This document shows, piece by piece, positions 1 through 6,444 of a stretch of 10,341 bases of DNA. Position numbers and translations under genes: made by a program. The notes beneath the pieces are model-generated. The model searched no databases, had not been told where the DNA came from, and saw only the letters and a list, made by a program, of their open reading frames with translations. Source of the DNA: Casp-actino8 sp044355095 (GTDB taxonomy: Bacteria > Actinomycetota > Acidimicrobiia > Acidimicrobiales > Ilumatobacteraceae); assembly GCA_044355095.1 (NCBI GenBank), contig JBIKYT010000069.1:1-10341 (forward strand). Reading direction: 5' to 3'. Numbering within the stretch: the first letter of the stretch is position 1; the number at the start of each line of letters is the position of its first letter.

Positions 1-96
1 CGACGCAACCATGAGCTTCAAAACCGAGTTTTTCGCACCAGGAACATCGACTTCTCCGGCCAATGGACCACTGCGGTGAACAACGATGCGATCCAT
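1..96 (-). CDS. murA: UDP-N-acetylglucosamine 1-carboxyvinyltransferase, N-terminal fragment (3' part outside window)
   Basis: Reading the complement from the ATG at 96 gives 32 codons to the window edge with no stop, starting MDRIVVHRSGPLAGEVDVPG and continuing AKNSVLKLM. This is the typical MurA N-terminus: a short beta strand, a G-x-L-x-G-E turn, then the conserved PGAKN segment. The Lys-Asn pair falls at residues 22-23, the same numbering as Lys22/Asn23 of the E. coli enzyme, which take part in PEP/UDP-GlcNAc binding and catalysis. MurA moves enolpyruvate from PEP to UDP-GlcNAc, the first committed cytoplasmic step of peptidoglycan synthesis. Only about 8% of the usual 420 or so residues is present. 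The start is supported by the family match and by a TATATT hexamer 8 nt upstream. The paralogous EPSP synthase (AroA) is less likely because of the KNS context. Confidence 0.92.
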   Translation of the reverse strand, partial: MDRIVVHRSGPLAGEVDVPGAKNSVLKLMVAS

Positions 97-104
97 GAAC
101 CCCA

Positions 105-110
105 AATATA
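105..110 (-). promoter_or_regulatory. Putative -10 element (TATATT) for leaderless murA
   Basis: On the minus strand TATATT lies 8 nt before the murA ATG, with no good Shine-Dalgarno sequence between. A -10 at this distance would put the transcription start at or next to the start codon, as in the leaderless mRNAs common in Actinobacteria. No convincing -35 box is seen. This is inference from position and motif only. Confidence 0.45.
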
Positions 111-120
111 GGTCGCCAAG

Positions 121-126
121 TAGGCT
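121..126 (+). promoter_or_regulatory. Putative -10 element (TAGGCT) for the MFS transporter, favouring the GTG start at 134
   Basis: TAGGCT is followed by 7 nt and then an in-frame GTG at 134. This matches the spacing seen before murA, the S9 peptidase and glpX. Using this start removes the overlap of two divergent 5' ends at 86-96 and leaves a 37-nt intergenic region holding two back-to-back -10 elements. Confidence 0.4.
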
Positions 127-133
127 CACCGCT

Positions 134-1696
134 GTGGGTCGCGATGTGAAACATCTGGTACGGACGTGGCCCGATACTCCCGAAACTCGCGATTGGCTCA
201 CCTCGCCCCGCGAAGACATCGTGCTTGAAACCTCGAGCGGCCCCACCGCTGACGAGATCGCAGTTTTTGAACAAGAAACTGGCCCCTTTGTTTCGTATCG
301 GCGAACCGTTACTAAAGGGCCGAACAGCAACGAACTTGTCGAGACCCTCGACTACAAACTGGTCATTCCGTGGTTCTCCTGGTTGTTCGGAAGGTTGATT
401 GGTCGCCTAGTTCGTCGACGCGAAGTTAGGCCAGAGCCATCTCGTCAACCTGCGTGGGCCCCACCCGATCGTCTCACAGCACGTCAAGCCCAAGTACTCG
501 GTCTGCTCGCGGCGGCTTCGTTGCTGAGCGCATTCGTCAACACCCTCTTCACACAAACTGTGGCTTTTGCCGGCGACGACTTTGGTGTTGGCGATTGGGG
601 CCGTGGAGTTGCCGGAACTGTTGTGCGCGTCGGAATCATTTTGGGCCTGCCAGCAGCACTGCTTGCCGACCGCATTGGTCGACGTCGTGTGGTGATCGTG
701 TTGGCGTGGGCCGCACCAATCATCGCTTCGCTTGGCGCGATTGCTCCCAACTTTCCGATACTTGTCGCAACTCAAACGTTAGGACGACCACTTGGTTTGG
801 CTCTCGACTTATTAGTCGCAGTGATTGCAGCTGAAGAAATGCCACGCGGTTCGCGCGCCTATGCAGTTGGGCTTTTGGCAATGGCCAACGGACTCGGTGC
901 TGGTGTTGCCGTCATCGCGTTGCCACTCGCAGATATTGGTGACAACGGTTGGCGTTTCATCTATGTCATTGCATTGGTGTGGCTTGCTGTTGCACTTGAT
1001 CTCACCCGTCGACTACCTGAGACTCGTCGTTTTGAATGGCACCAAGAAGATGTCAAAGCAACACCGGTTCCGAAACTACGTCGTAAGCGCTTAGCAATTC
1101 AGATGGCCGTGGCATTCTTTGGCAACATGTTGCTGTCGCCGGCATCGTTTTTTCAGAACTCATTCCTCAAAGACGAACGTGGATTTTCTGCAGGCATGGT
1201 GGCTGTGTTCACTCTTGTCACATCAACACCTGCAGTCATCGGCCTCATCGTTGGCGCACGCGTCGCCGATCAAAAGGGTCGTCGACGATTAGCCGTGACA
1301 TGCGCACCTATTGGTGGATTACTCATCGCTCTATCGTTCTCGGCAACGGGTGGGCTGATGTGGATGACCGCAATCATTGGCGCAATCATTGCCGCCACGG
1401 CGTACCCGCCACTTGCGGTCTATCGCACCGAACTCTTCCCCACTGGCAACCGTGGTCGTGCGGCGTTCTTGATTCTGGCGAGCGCGCTGATTGGCGGAAG
1501 CATTTCATTGCTCATCACTGGTGCGATCGTTGATGGTGGAACCAGTTACGGGCCAGTGATGCTTGCACTCGTTGTTGGCCCAGTCATGGTGGCCTTAATT
1601 GTGTTCTTCACGTACCCAGAAACTGCCCACCGTGAACTCGAAGAACTGAACCCCGAAGATCACACACTTCCGGTGAAGCGACCCAACCAATCTTGA
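134..1696 (+). CDS. Major facilitator superfamily transporter (sugar-porter-like) with an N-terminal soluble extension
   Basis: This is an integral membrane secondary transporter; the substrate cannot be told. Residue numbers count from the longest possible start, the ATG at 86 (536 aa). The GTG at 134 gives 520 aa and is preferred because the ATGs at 86 and 95 lie within or across the divergent murA start. About twelve hydrophobic segments run from residue 135 to 508. MFS motif A appears after TM2 (ADRIGRRR, 194-201) and again in the second half (ARVADQKGRRR, 391-401). PETRR (311-315), ELFPTGNRGRA (449-459) and PETAHRELEEL (511-521) match sugar-porter and aromatic-acid-symporter signatures. 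About 90 residues before TM1 form an extra soluble region with a strand-rich stretch (70-95) and a Trp-rich amphipathic helix, which faintly resembles the end of an SRPBCC-type domain. A terminator follows directly. Confidence 0.88.
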   Translation: MGRDVKHLVRTWPDTPETRDWLTSPREDIVLETSSGPTADEIAVFEQETGPFVSYRRTVTKGPNSNELVETLDYKLVIPWFSWLFGRLIGRLVRRREVRPEPSRQPAWAPPDRLTARQAQVLGLLAAASLLSAFVNTLFTQTVAFAGDDFGVGDWGRGVAGTVVRVGIILGLPAALLADRIGRRRVVIVLAWAAPIIASLGAIAPNFPILVATQTLGRPLGLALDLLVAVIAAEEMPRGSRAYAVGLLAMANGLGAGVAVIALPLADIGDNGWRFIYVIALVWLAVALDLTRRLPETRRFEWHQEDVKATPVPKLRRKRLAIQMAVAFFGNMLLSPASFFQNSFLKDERGFSAGMVAVFTLVTSTPAVIGLIVGARVADQKGRRRLAVTCAPIGGLLIALSFSATGGLMWMTAIIGAIIAATAYPPLAVYRTELFPTGNRGRAAFLILASALIGGSISLLITGAIVDGGTSYGPVMLALVVGPVMVALIVFFTYPETAHRELEELNPEDHTLPVKRPNQS

Positions 1697-2259
1697 ATCA
1701 CTTCGGCGATTTCGCCGTCTTTCTTTTTCATTTCATGATGGGCGTGCTGCACGAAGTGATGCGTCACCTCACCCGGAATCTTGGCAGTCCACTCTTGTAG
1801 TTCATCTGGTGAACCAAATTCGTCTTTGGTTCCCTGAATAAATAAGCACGGCACATTGAGTCGTTCAAAATGTTCAACACGCAAGCTCTCGGGTTTGGCT
1901 GGCGGATGCAACGGATACGAAATCAAAATGACACCAGCAACTGGCAATGCATCAAGCCCGTCAGTGTCGGGCACACCAGCGGCAACCATTGAACACATAC
2001 GGCCACCCATTGAGCGACCACCCAACACGAGTTGTTGCGTGGCCACGCTCAGGTCAGTCGCAAATGCGTCGGCACATTCGCGCACGCGAGAAATCAATTT
2101 GCGCGGACGATCGGGAGCTTTACGACCCTCAATGCGATATTCAAAATCGTTGCGGCGAACTGGCAATGGCACAAGTTTGTCTTCGATCGCGATGAGCGAC
2201 GGATGATCGCTTCCCGAGCCAGCACCTGGAAACAGCAGAACTCCGCTGACAATACTCAT
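1660..2259 (-). CDS. Small alpha/beta hydrolase (KANL3/Tex30 or dienelactone-hydrolase-like)
   Basis: This 199-residue protein has a compact alpha/beta-hydrolase layout. It has an N-terminal strand and glycine turn (GVLLFPGAGSGSDHP, 6-20, oxyanion-hole region), a nucleophile elbow GRSMGGR (81-87, Ser83), a late strand followed by the acid in FIQGTKDEFG (Asp146), and a His cluster (172-175) supplying the catalytic base. The GRSMGGR elbow and the size fit the KANL3/Tex30-like hydrolases better than classical lipases. The substrate is unknown; ester or thioester hydrolysis is inferred. There is no signal peptide, so it is probably cytoplasmic. Its ATG overlaps the stop of the J-domain gene (ATGA), suggesting translational coupling as the last gene of the operon. 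Its 3' end overlaps the convergent MFS gene by 37 bp. Confidence 0.8.
   Translation of the reverse strand: MSIVSGVLLFPGAGSGSDHPSLIAIEDKLVPLPVRRNDFEYRIEGRKAPDRPRKLISRVRECADAFATDLSVATQQLVLGGRSMGGRMCSMVAAGVPDTDGLDALPVAGVILISYPLHPPAKPESLRVEHFERLNVPCLFIQGTKDEFGSPDELQEWTAKIPGEVTHHFVQHAHHEMKKKDGEIAEVIQDWLGRFTGSV
1704..1729 (+). terminator. Rho-independent terminator of the MFS gene
   Basis: CGGCG-ATTT-CGCCG (1704-1717) forms a 5-bp GC-only stem with a 4-nt loop and is followed by a T-rich tract, TCTTTCTTTTTC (1718-1729). It starts 8 nt after the transporter stop codon. It lies wholly inside the convergent hydrolase gene, where its complement encodes part of a Lys-rich C-terminal stretch. Confidence 0.75.
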
Positions 2260-2954
2260 GAGTTCGCCAGCAAAATGCGGCGAGCTTCGCCCAAATCATC
2301 AATAGAAACTGCAGCTTTCATTTCATCGCCTCCGTGGTCTGGGTGAGCCTCACGTAATCGATCGCGAAATTTTGCTTTCACTTCTTTTGACGACGGTTTG
2401 GTTGTTCCAACGGGGAAGCCTAAGAGTTCGAGAGCCCACGCACGGGGATCACCCATTGAACGCATCGTTGAGGCCTTGCTGCCTACAAGATGACTGACAA
2501 ATGCTGAGCCCAAGGGACCACGCCACGTCATGGCTTTGGTCAACACTGGTCCGAGTAACCGTCTGGTTGCTGGGTCAAGCCGTTCAAGTGCGTAGATCGA
2601 ACCCAACACTTGACTCATCGCGCTTCCCTGAGTGTCGAATTCAAATGAATAGTCATCGCCGTCGCCGACAAGTCGGTGCACGCTGCGCGCCATACCTTGC
2701 CGATCGACTTGAAAACGATGACGAAGCCGCGGCTGCGGAACGCGATCGCCATTTTGCACTTGAGTCAACAGACGTTGCGTGTCGGGAATGACATCGTCAT
2801 CAACATCAATGATGTGTCGGGCAATCACTGCACCTAATAACAAACCACCAAAACCTGGAGCGGGATCGCAGGGCAACACCAAATGGCCGAGCGACACCCG
2901 ACGAGTCGGTGTTAACGGTCGGGTATGCCAGATTTCTACTTCAGCAAGAAGCAC
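2256..2954 (-). CDS. Protein with a C-terminal J domain (DnaJ-like) and an unidentified N-terminal domain
   Basis: The last 60 or so residues (about 173-232) are a J domain. A helix is followed by KEVKAKFRDRLREAHPDHGG, where HPD (204-206) is the invariant motif that stimulates Hsp70/DnaK ATPase, then a final helix (DDLGEARRILLA). The first 170 residues have no J, Gly/Phe-rich or zinc-finger region, so this is a class III (type C) J protein with a private N-terminal domain. That domain contains a short hydrophobic stretch (FGGLLLGAVIARHII, 35-49) that could be peripheral to the membrane but is weak for a true TM. Presumably it directs DnaK to a particular client. The start is GTG, 15 nt after the stop of the preceding gene. 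The gene overlaps the hydrolase start by 4 nt. Confidence 0.82.
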   Translation of the reverse strand: MLLAEVEIWHTRPLTPTRRVSLGHLVLPCDPAPGFGGLLLGAVIARHIIDVDDDVIPDTQRLLTQVQNGDRVPQPRLRHRFQVDRQGMARSVHRLVGDGDDYSFEFDTQGSAMSQVLGSIYALERLDPATRRLLGPVLTKAMTWRGPLGSAFVSHLVGSKASTMRSMGDPRAWALELLGFPVGTTKPSSKEVKAKFRDRLREAHPDHGGDEMKAAVSIDDLGEARRILLANS

Positions 2955-2969
2955 GAGAAATCATCGTTC

Positions 2970-3419
2970 TCAGTTGACGTCCACATCGTCAAACGCCACT
3001 TCGCCACCGTCGAGTTCGTCGAGTAGTCCGTCAACGATCTCTTCGGCCGCTGTGGGCACGATGAGGGTTGCTTCTTGCCAACGGTGAGTCACCTTGGCAG
3101 CAATCAACATTTCATTCAGGTCGCGACGTTCGGCCACGGTGTATTCATCGAGTTCATACTCGGTGACATCATCTTCGTCGTCGACGCCGCCGGTGACGGC
3201 AAGAGTACCGATGCCAAGTTCTTGTTCAAGACGATCAAACAACACGTCAAGACGATCTTCGTATTCGGCCGGAACAACAAGTTCAGATTCGACCCACGCG
3301 TGAGGAATATCGGCTTGCGCCAACGTTGCGGTCATTTCGGCTTGATGATCGGTTGACCACGACGACAAGTCGTAAAAAACGTTTTCAAAATCGGGGTCGA
3401 GCGGGTTCCAGTCGGTCAC
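2970..3419 (-). CDS. Small acidic protein of two tandem copies of one domain (DUF2007-like fold suspected)
   Basis: This 149-residue protein is strongly acidic and has no signal peptide or membrane segment. Residues 16-65 and 88-137 align without a gap at an offset of 72. By hand, 15 of 50 positions are identical, including Y, L, the A-x(3)-H-x-W-x-E core and the LxVP strand. Each copy reads as strand, helix, I/V-x-H-x-W, strand ending VP, helix. This resembles the small DUF2007-type ferredoxin-like domain, but I recognise no family with certainty. The copies are joined by an Asp/Glu-rich linker. The start codon is GTG, 21 nt after the S9 peptidase stop, with only a weak distant AGGGG as ribosome-binding site. 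Function is unknown; its place between a peptidase and a J protein suggests an accessory role. Confidence 0.75.
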   Translation of the reverse strand: MTDWNPLDPDFENVFYDLSSWSTDHQAEMTATLAQADIPHAWVESELVVPAEYEDRLDVLFDRLEQELGIGTLAVTGGVDDEDDVTEYELDEYTVAERRDLNEMLIAAKVTHRWQEATLIVPTAAEEIVDGLLDELDGGEVAFDDVDVN

Positions 3420-3440
3420 GGGGCAAACGCTACCCCTGAT

Positions 3441-5195
3441 TTATGACATATGCCTGTTCAGGAACGCTTCTGTGACGACGTACTCTCGACGATTGTTCTC
3501 GGTGGCACGAAATCCATGACCCTCACCGTCGAATTCGATGAGTTCAACGTTGCCACCCGCAGCAGTGATTGCTTGAGCGAGTTGACGGCTTTGTGCGATA
3601 TCAACAACTGGGTCAACAGTTCCGTGAAAAATCAATAGTGGAACATTGGCCAATTTGTCGGCGTGATGAATGGGTGAACGTTCACGAGACTTTTTGATTG
3701 TCTCATCAACATCGCCCATCAAGGTGCGGTTGTAATGAGCTTCGAAGCGGTGCGTTGTTGCATCAAGCGCGGCAATATCGCACACCGGATACGCCACCCG
3801 CACACAACCCGCCAAGTCGGGACGACGAATCGCTACTCCGAGCGCGGTCAACCCGCCCGCCGACCCACCCATGATTGCGGTGCGTTCGCGTGGACGACTG
3901 AGTGATTCAAGAATGTCAATCACATCATCAACATCAAGGTCTCCCCAACGACCGTGCATTGCTTGTGTGAATTCGCGGCCATGGCCAGTACTACCTCGAT
4001 GATCGGGAATGAGTACGTCGTAACCACGGTCAATCCAATACGTCACGCGCGGCATAAAGGTGACTTGCCATTGATCGGTTGGTCCGCCATGAATCATGCA
4101 CAACAAACGGCTGTTTGATTGAGGCGCTGAATACAAACGCGCGTGCAAAGTATCTCCGTCGCGCGATGCCACTTGCAACAACTGAGGTTCAACGAGTGCT
4201 GGATGATCCGCCCAGTTGGTGGTTGGACCAATCAACAAAGTGCGGCGCGGCCACGAGTGATCATCGTCGTTCAGTGTGGTGTCATAGGCAACGACTTGTG
4301 GTGGTGTCTTCCCGCCAGTACGAATAGCAACGAGCGTGTCGCCAACCCACGACAGTTGACCGTGAATTGCTTTGGCGTGTTCACGAATTGTTCCGGAAGC
4401 GATGTCGAGAGTGCACAACCGACCAAAGCCGCCTTCGTTACGAACGAATGCGATACGTGATCCATCAGAGTTGAAACACCAACTGCGTTGACGGTCGCCC
4501 CACGTGGGTGAACCGTGCTCGAAAGTTTCACGAGCCCGAGTACCTGAGTGAGTTGCCGCATTCAGCCAACCCGATGAGTCATCAAGCCAGGCAAGATTCT
4601 GGCCAGTTGCATCTGTTTGTGGTTGTTGATGTTGACGATTCGGGTGTTGTGCAATCACGCCGTTAGTCGACATGATGACGCTGTGATCCCACGCCATATT
4701 GGGTGGGTTCCATGCCTGCCATACGGGCGAACCTTGAAACCACACTGGGTCAAGAACAAATTCGTATGAGCCGTCATCGACGCGAGTTGTTTGTTTGGTC
4801 ACGAGATCAATCGTCCAAACTTCGGCTTGATCGACCACCACCGCCACCGAGGTGCCGTCGGGCGACACTGCCGGCGAGCCAACAGTTCGACCTTCAAGCG
4901 ACCACAGCGACTGCATCTCGCCACCGAGCGAGACCTGTTGCAGACCATTTGTTTTGGTCACAACTACTAATCCAGACGAGTCGGGCAGCCAGTCAAGACA
5001 TCCCCCTCCTAATCCGCGGCCGGCTCGCACTGCTTCGTCCGACAGGCGACGCAATGAACCATCAGCCAGCGAAATGAGGTGCACAAACGAGCCCTGGGCA
5101 TCGCTCATGACGACCGCTGCTGAGGCTCCGTCGGGCGACAATCGAGGTTCACTAAGGTCTCGCGCCTCAAGGATGTCGTCAAGCGTCACAGCCAT
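3441..5195 (-). CDS. S9-family serine peptidase (prolyl oligopeptidase / acylaminoacyl-peptidase type)
   Basis: Residue numbers count from the preferred ATG at 5195, which gives 584 aa. The first 340 or so residues hold repeated strand-turn patterns (SPDG, NSDGSRIAF) typical of the beta-propeller that gates the active site in this family. The C-terminal alpha/beta-hydrolase part carries HGGPT (369-373), DHRGSTGHGR (398-407), the nucleophile elbow GGSAGG (Ser445), the acid in HGTVDP (Asp528) and the base in GEGHGF (His560). All three catalytic residues are present in the S9 order. It should cleave short peptides in the cytoplasm; no signal peptide is seen. The frame is open to 5258, but the 21 extra residues are basic, unlike the family, and cover a hairpin. 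MAVTLDDILEARDLSEPRLSP is the usual family start. It is first in a probable four-gene operon. Confidence 0.9.
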   Translation of the reverse strand: MAVTLDDILEARDLSEPRLSPDGASAAVVMSDAQGSFVHLISLADGSLRRLSDEAVRAGRGLGGGCLDWLPDSSGLVVVTKTNGLQQVSLGGEMQSLWSLEGRTVGSPAVSPDGTSVAVVVDQAEVWTIDLVTKQTTRVDDGSYEFVLDPVWFQGSPVWQAWNPPNMAWDHSVIMSTNGVIAQHPNRQHQQPQTDATGQNLAWLDDSSGWLNAATHSGTRARETFEHGSPTWGDRQRSWCFNSDGSRIAFVRNEGGFGRLCTLDIASGTIREHAKAIHGQLSWVGDTLVAIRTGGKTPPQVVAYDTTLNDDDHSWPRRTLLIGPTTNWADHPALVEPQLLQVASRDGDTLHARLYSAPQSNSRLLCMIHGGPTDQWQVTFMPRVTYWIDRGYDVLIPDHRGSTGHGREFTQAMHGRWGDLDVDDVIDILESLSRPRERTAIMGGSAGGLTALGVAIRRPDLAGCVRVAYPVCDIAALDATTHRFEAHYNRTLMGDVDETIKKSRERSPIHHADKLANVPLLIFHGTVDPVVDIAQSRQLAQAITAAGGNVELIEFDGEGHGFRATENNRREYVVTEAFLNRHMS

Positions 5196-5201
5196 ACTCC
5201 G

Positions 5202-5207
5202 AGAGTA
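5202..5207 (-). promoter_or_regulatory. Putative -10 element (TACTCT) for the S9 peptidase operon
   Basis: TACTCT on the minus strand lies 6 nt before the ATG at 5195. The only purine-rich stretch, GGAG, ends 1 nt from the ATG, too close to act as a ribosome-binding site. A leaderless transcript is therefore the simplest reading. No clear -35 was found. Confidence 0.42.
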
Positions 5208-5234
5208 GGGGGTCTGGTGGTGAGGTTGCGAAAT

Positions 5235-5250
5235 TCGCCGAAGGCGGCGA
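5235..5250 (-). terminator. Hairpin after the DUF1566 gene, possible terminator
   Basis: A 6-bp perfect stem TCGCCG / CGGCGA encloses a 4-nt loop, 36 nt past the stop codon of the DUF1566 gene on the minus strand. It is followed only by ATTTCG, so intrinsic termination would be weak. It sits between that gene and the S9 peptidase start, which favours the two genes being separate transcription units. Confidence 0.4.
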
Positions 5251-5262
5251 GAACACAAGAGA

Positions 5263-5294
5263 TTAAATAGATAAATAGTTAAATAGTTAAAAAG
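5263..5294. repeat. Four tandem 8-bp AT-rich units (TTAAATAG)
   Basis: The units are TTAAATAG, ATAAATAG, TTAAATAG and TTAAAAAG, exactly 8 bp apart. The last unit includes the TAA stop and the final Phe codon of the DUF1566 gene. This is an abrupt AT-only patch in GC-rich surroundings. On the minus strand it puts stops in the reading frames just after the gene. Function is unknown; slippage or a protein-binding site are both possible. Confidence 0.7.
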
Positions 5295-6282
5295 CCCTCA
5301 CAGGACGCACGTGGACAGGGTAGCCCTTGCCGTAGTCGAACTGATCGCCGATGACGAAATCCTGGACCCACGCGAGGTTGGCGGCGCCCTCAGAAGAACC
5401 CCAATAGCCGGTGGACGAAAAACCACCACTGGCGCCCGTTCCGGTATTAAGAGTTCCACCCGTGCACGCTGTTGTAACGCTTTGAGGAACATTTCTTGCC
5501 CACTGACAAAGCAAATTGAGCTCTGCAGTCGTGGGCAGATACCAGTCCGACTGTGAACCGCCACTATATGCACGAGCCGCCCCTGCAGCCGTAGTCGTGT
5601 CATTGCCTTGGGCAACAATTGCTTCTGAGTTTTTATAACCAAGACCGATTCCTGAGGCGTTGTAGTAGGCCGAAGAATCGTTCGTAATTGAAGGGACATC
5701 AACCGATTGGTACGTACTGATTGCCCACAGTAAATTCCATGGATCAGCACTGCCACCACTCCACGTATTTGGGGCAACTTCAAGATATGTGCAGTTCTGA
5801 TTAAGAGTCGCCCCACAAGCAAACGTGCCACTCGCATGCTTATAAAACACTGTGCCGCCACCAGGACCCGTCTGACCCACCTGGTAAACAACAGGCGCAA
5901 GCGTCGTCGTTGTTGTAGTAGTTGTAGTAGTAGTTGTGGTAGTAGTTGTCGTTGTAGTTGTTGTCGTCGTTGTAGTTGTTGTCGTCGTTGTCGCCGACGG
6001 AACAGTCGTAGTCGCTGACGGAACAGTTGTTGTCGCTGACGGAACAGTTGTTGTCGCTGACGGAACAGTCGTTGTTGCTGGTGCGCACGGATCAGTCACT
6101 TGAGGCACCAACACAAAACCACCCAGCAACACCAAAGGCGCCACCACAACCGACAACCGGCCAGCAGACTGACGCACCCAACGCGCCACAATCACACCAG
6201 CAACCAACAAGAACACGCCAGCGATCAAAACAAACGTCGAACCGCCGGTCTCAGGCAATTCACATACATCAACCGCAACCAT
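5287..6282 (-). CDS. Thr-rich surface protein: LPETG motif, two membrane segments, 30-Thr linker, DUF1566/Lcl-type C-terminal domain
   Basis: Numbers count from the longest open frame (TTG at 6345, 352 aa). The preferred ATG at 6282 is residue 22 and gives 331 aa; an ATG at 6333 is also possible. LPETGG (30-35) is followed by a hydrophobic helix (38-54), a basic RWVRQSAGR loop and a second hydrophobic helix (64-81). By the positive-inside rule both ends face outward. Next come four A-TTTVPS units (90-117), 30 consecutive Thr (119-148) and a globular domain. Its GQTGPGGGTVFY, YLEVAPNTW, SDWYLPTTAELNLLCQW, GYWGSSE and terminal VRPVRAF motifs are typical of DUF1566 / Legionella collagen-like C-terminal domains. 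The Thr stalk probably carries the domain away from the membrane, perhaps glycosylated. LPETG near the N-terminus is unusual, since sortase signals are normally C-terminal. The ligand is unknown. Confidence 0.82.
   Translation of the reverse strand: MVAVDVCELPETGGSTFVLIAGVFLLVAGVIVARWVRQSAGRLSVVVAPLVLLGGFVLVPQVTDPCAPATTTVPSATTTVPSATTTVPSATTTVPSATTTTTTTTTTTTTTTTTTTTTTTTTTTTTTLAPVVYQVGQTGPGGGTVFYKHASGTFACGATLNQNCTYLEVAPNTWSGGSADPWNLLWAISTYQSVDVPSITNDSSAYYNASGIGLGYKNSEAIVAQGNDTTTAAGAARAYSGGSQSDWYLPTTAELNLLCQWARNVPQSVTTACTGGTLNTGTGASGGFSSTGYWGSSEGAANLAWVQDFVIGDQFDYGKGYPVHVRPVRAF
5902..5991 (-). repeat. Trinucleotide tract encoding 30 threonines
   Basis: Thirty consecutive ACN codons, mixed ACA, ACG and ACT, run through the DUF1566 gene. 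Because the third base varies, the DNA is an imperfect triplet repeat, so selection for poly-Thr is likelier than fresh slippage. Insertions or deletions of whole codons would still keep the frame and change stalk length. Confidence 0.9.
5990..6073 (-). repeat. Four tandem 21-bp units encoding TTTVPSA
   Basis: Four abutting 21-bp copies (5990-6010, 6011-6031, 6032-6052, 6053-6073) differ only at a few third positions and encode four copies of the heptad ATTTVPS. The near identity of the DNA indicates recent expansion. The copy number is a likely site of variation between strains. Confidence 0.9.
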
Positions 6283-6287
6283 CACAA

Positions 6288-6295
6288 CCCCCCCC
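6288..6295 (-). repeat. Run of eight G (minus strand) just upstream of the preferred start of the DUF1566 gene
   Basis: Eight consecutive G end 5 nt before the ATG at 6282. If translation starts there, the tract occupies the ribosome-binding position. If it starts at 6333 or 6345, the tract is coding and a one-base slip would shift the frame. Either way it is a candidate site of expression variation; that effect is inference. Confidence 0.5.
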
Positions 6296-6431
6296 AAGGC
6301 ACCCACCAAATTTGGATATGACAGCCCACACATTACCCCCAGCAACTAATTCACACCCTCAGAACTTGCCATCTTTTCAATACTGCGGTGCGGAATAACC
6401 ATCAGGCTCGGTCTGAGTCGCCTGCGCCGAC

Positions 6432-6437
6432 TACCGT
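6432..6437 (+). promoter_or_regulatory. Putative -10 element (TACCGT) for glpX
   Basis: TACCGT is followed by 7 nt and then the ATG at 6445. No Shine-Dalgarno sequence lies between. The spacing fits a leaderless transcript and supports 6445 over the upstream GTG at 6388. No -35 match was found. Confidence 0.45.
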
Positions 6438-6444
6438 TGTCTTC

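Noticed and set aside
407..834. Overlapping open frames on both strands inside the transporter gene (407-775 minus, 454-834 plus, 484-750 minus)
   Set aside because: They lie within a well-supported MFS gene and their translations are low-complexity or Cys/His/Arg-rich, without family features.
3441..5258. Longer S9 peptidase reading starting at 5258
   Set aside because: The 21 extra residues are basic and unlike the family N-terminus, and they cover a hairpin that probably ends the previous transcript. The ATG at 5195 has a -10 hexamer 6 nt upstream.
5902..6073. CRISPR-like array
   Set aside because: The repeats are directly adjacent without spacers, in a multiple of three, and translate to TTTVPSA and poly-Thr.
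5836..6088. Cys/Ser-rich and Asn/Asp/Tyr-rich frames across the triplet tract
   Set aside because: These are the other reading frames of the ACN repeat. Their composition follows directly from the poly-Thr codons.
6388..6444. GTG start for glpX at 6388
   Set aside because: It adds 19 residues before the normal GlpX N-terminus. The ATG at 6445 fits the family and has TACCGT at leaderless spacing.
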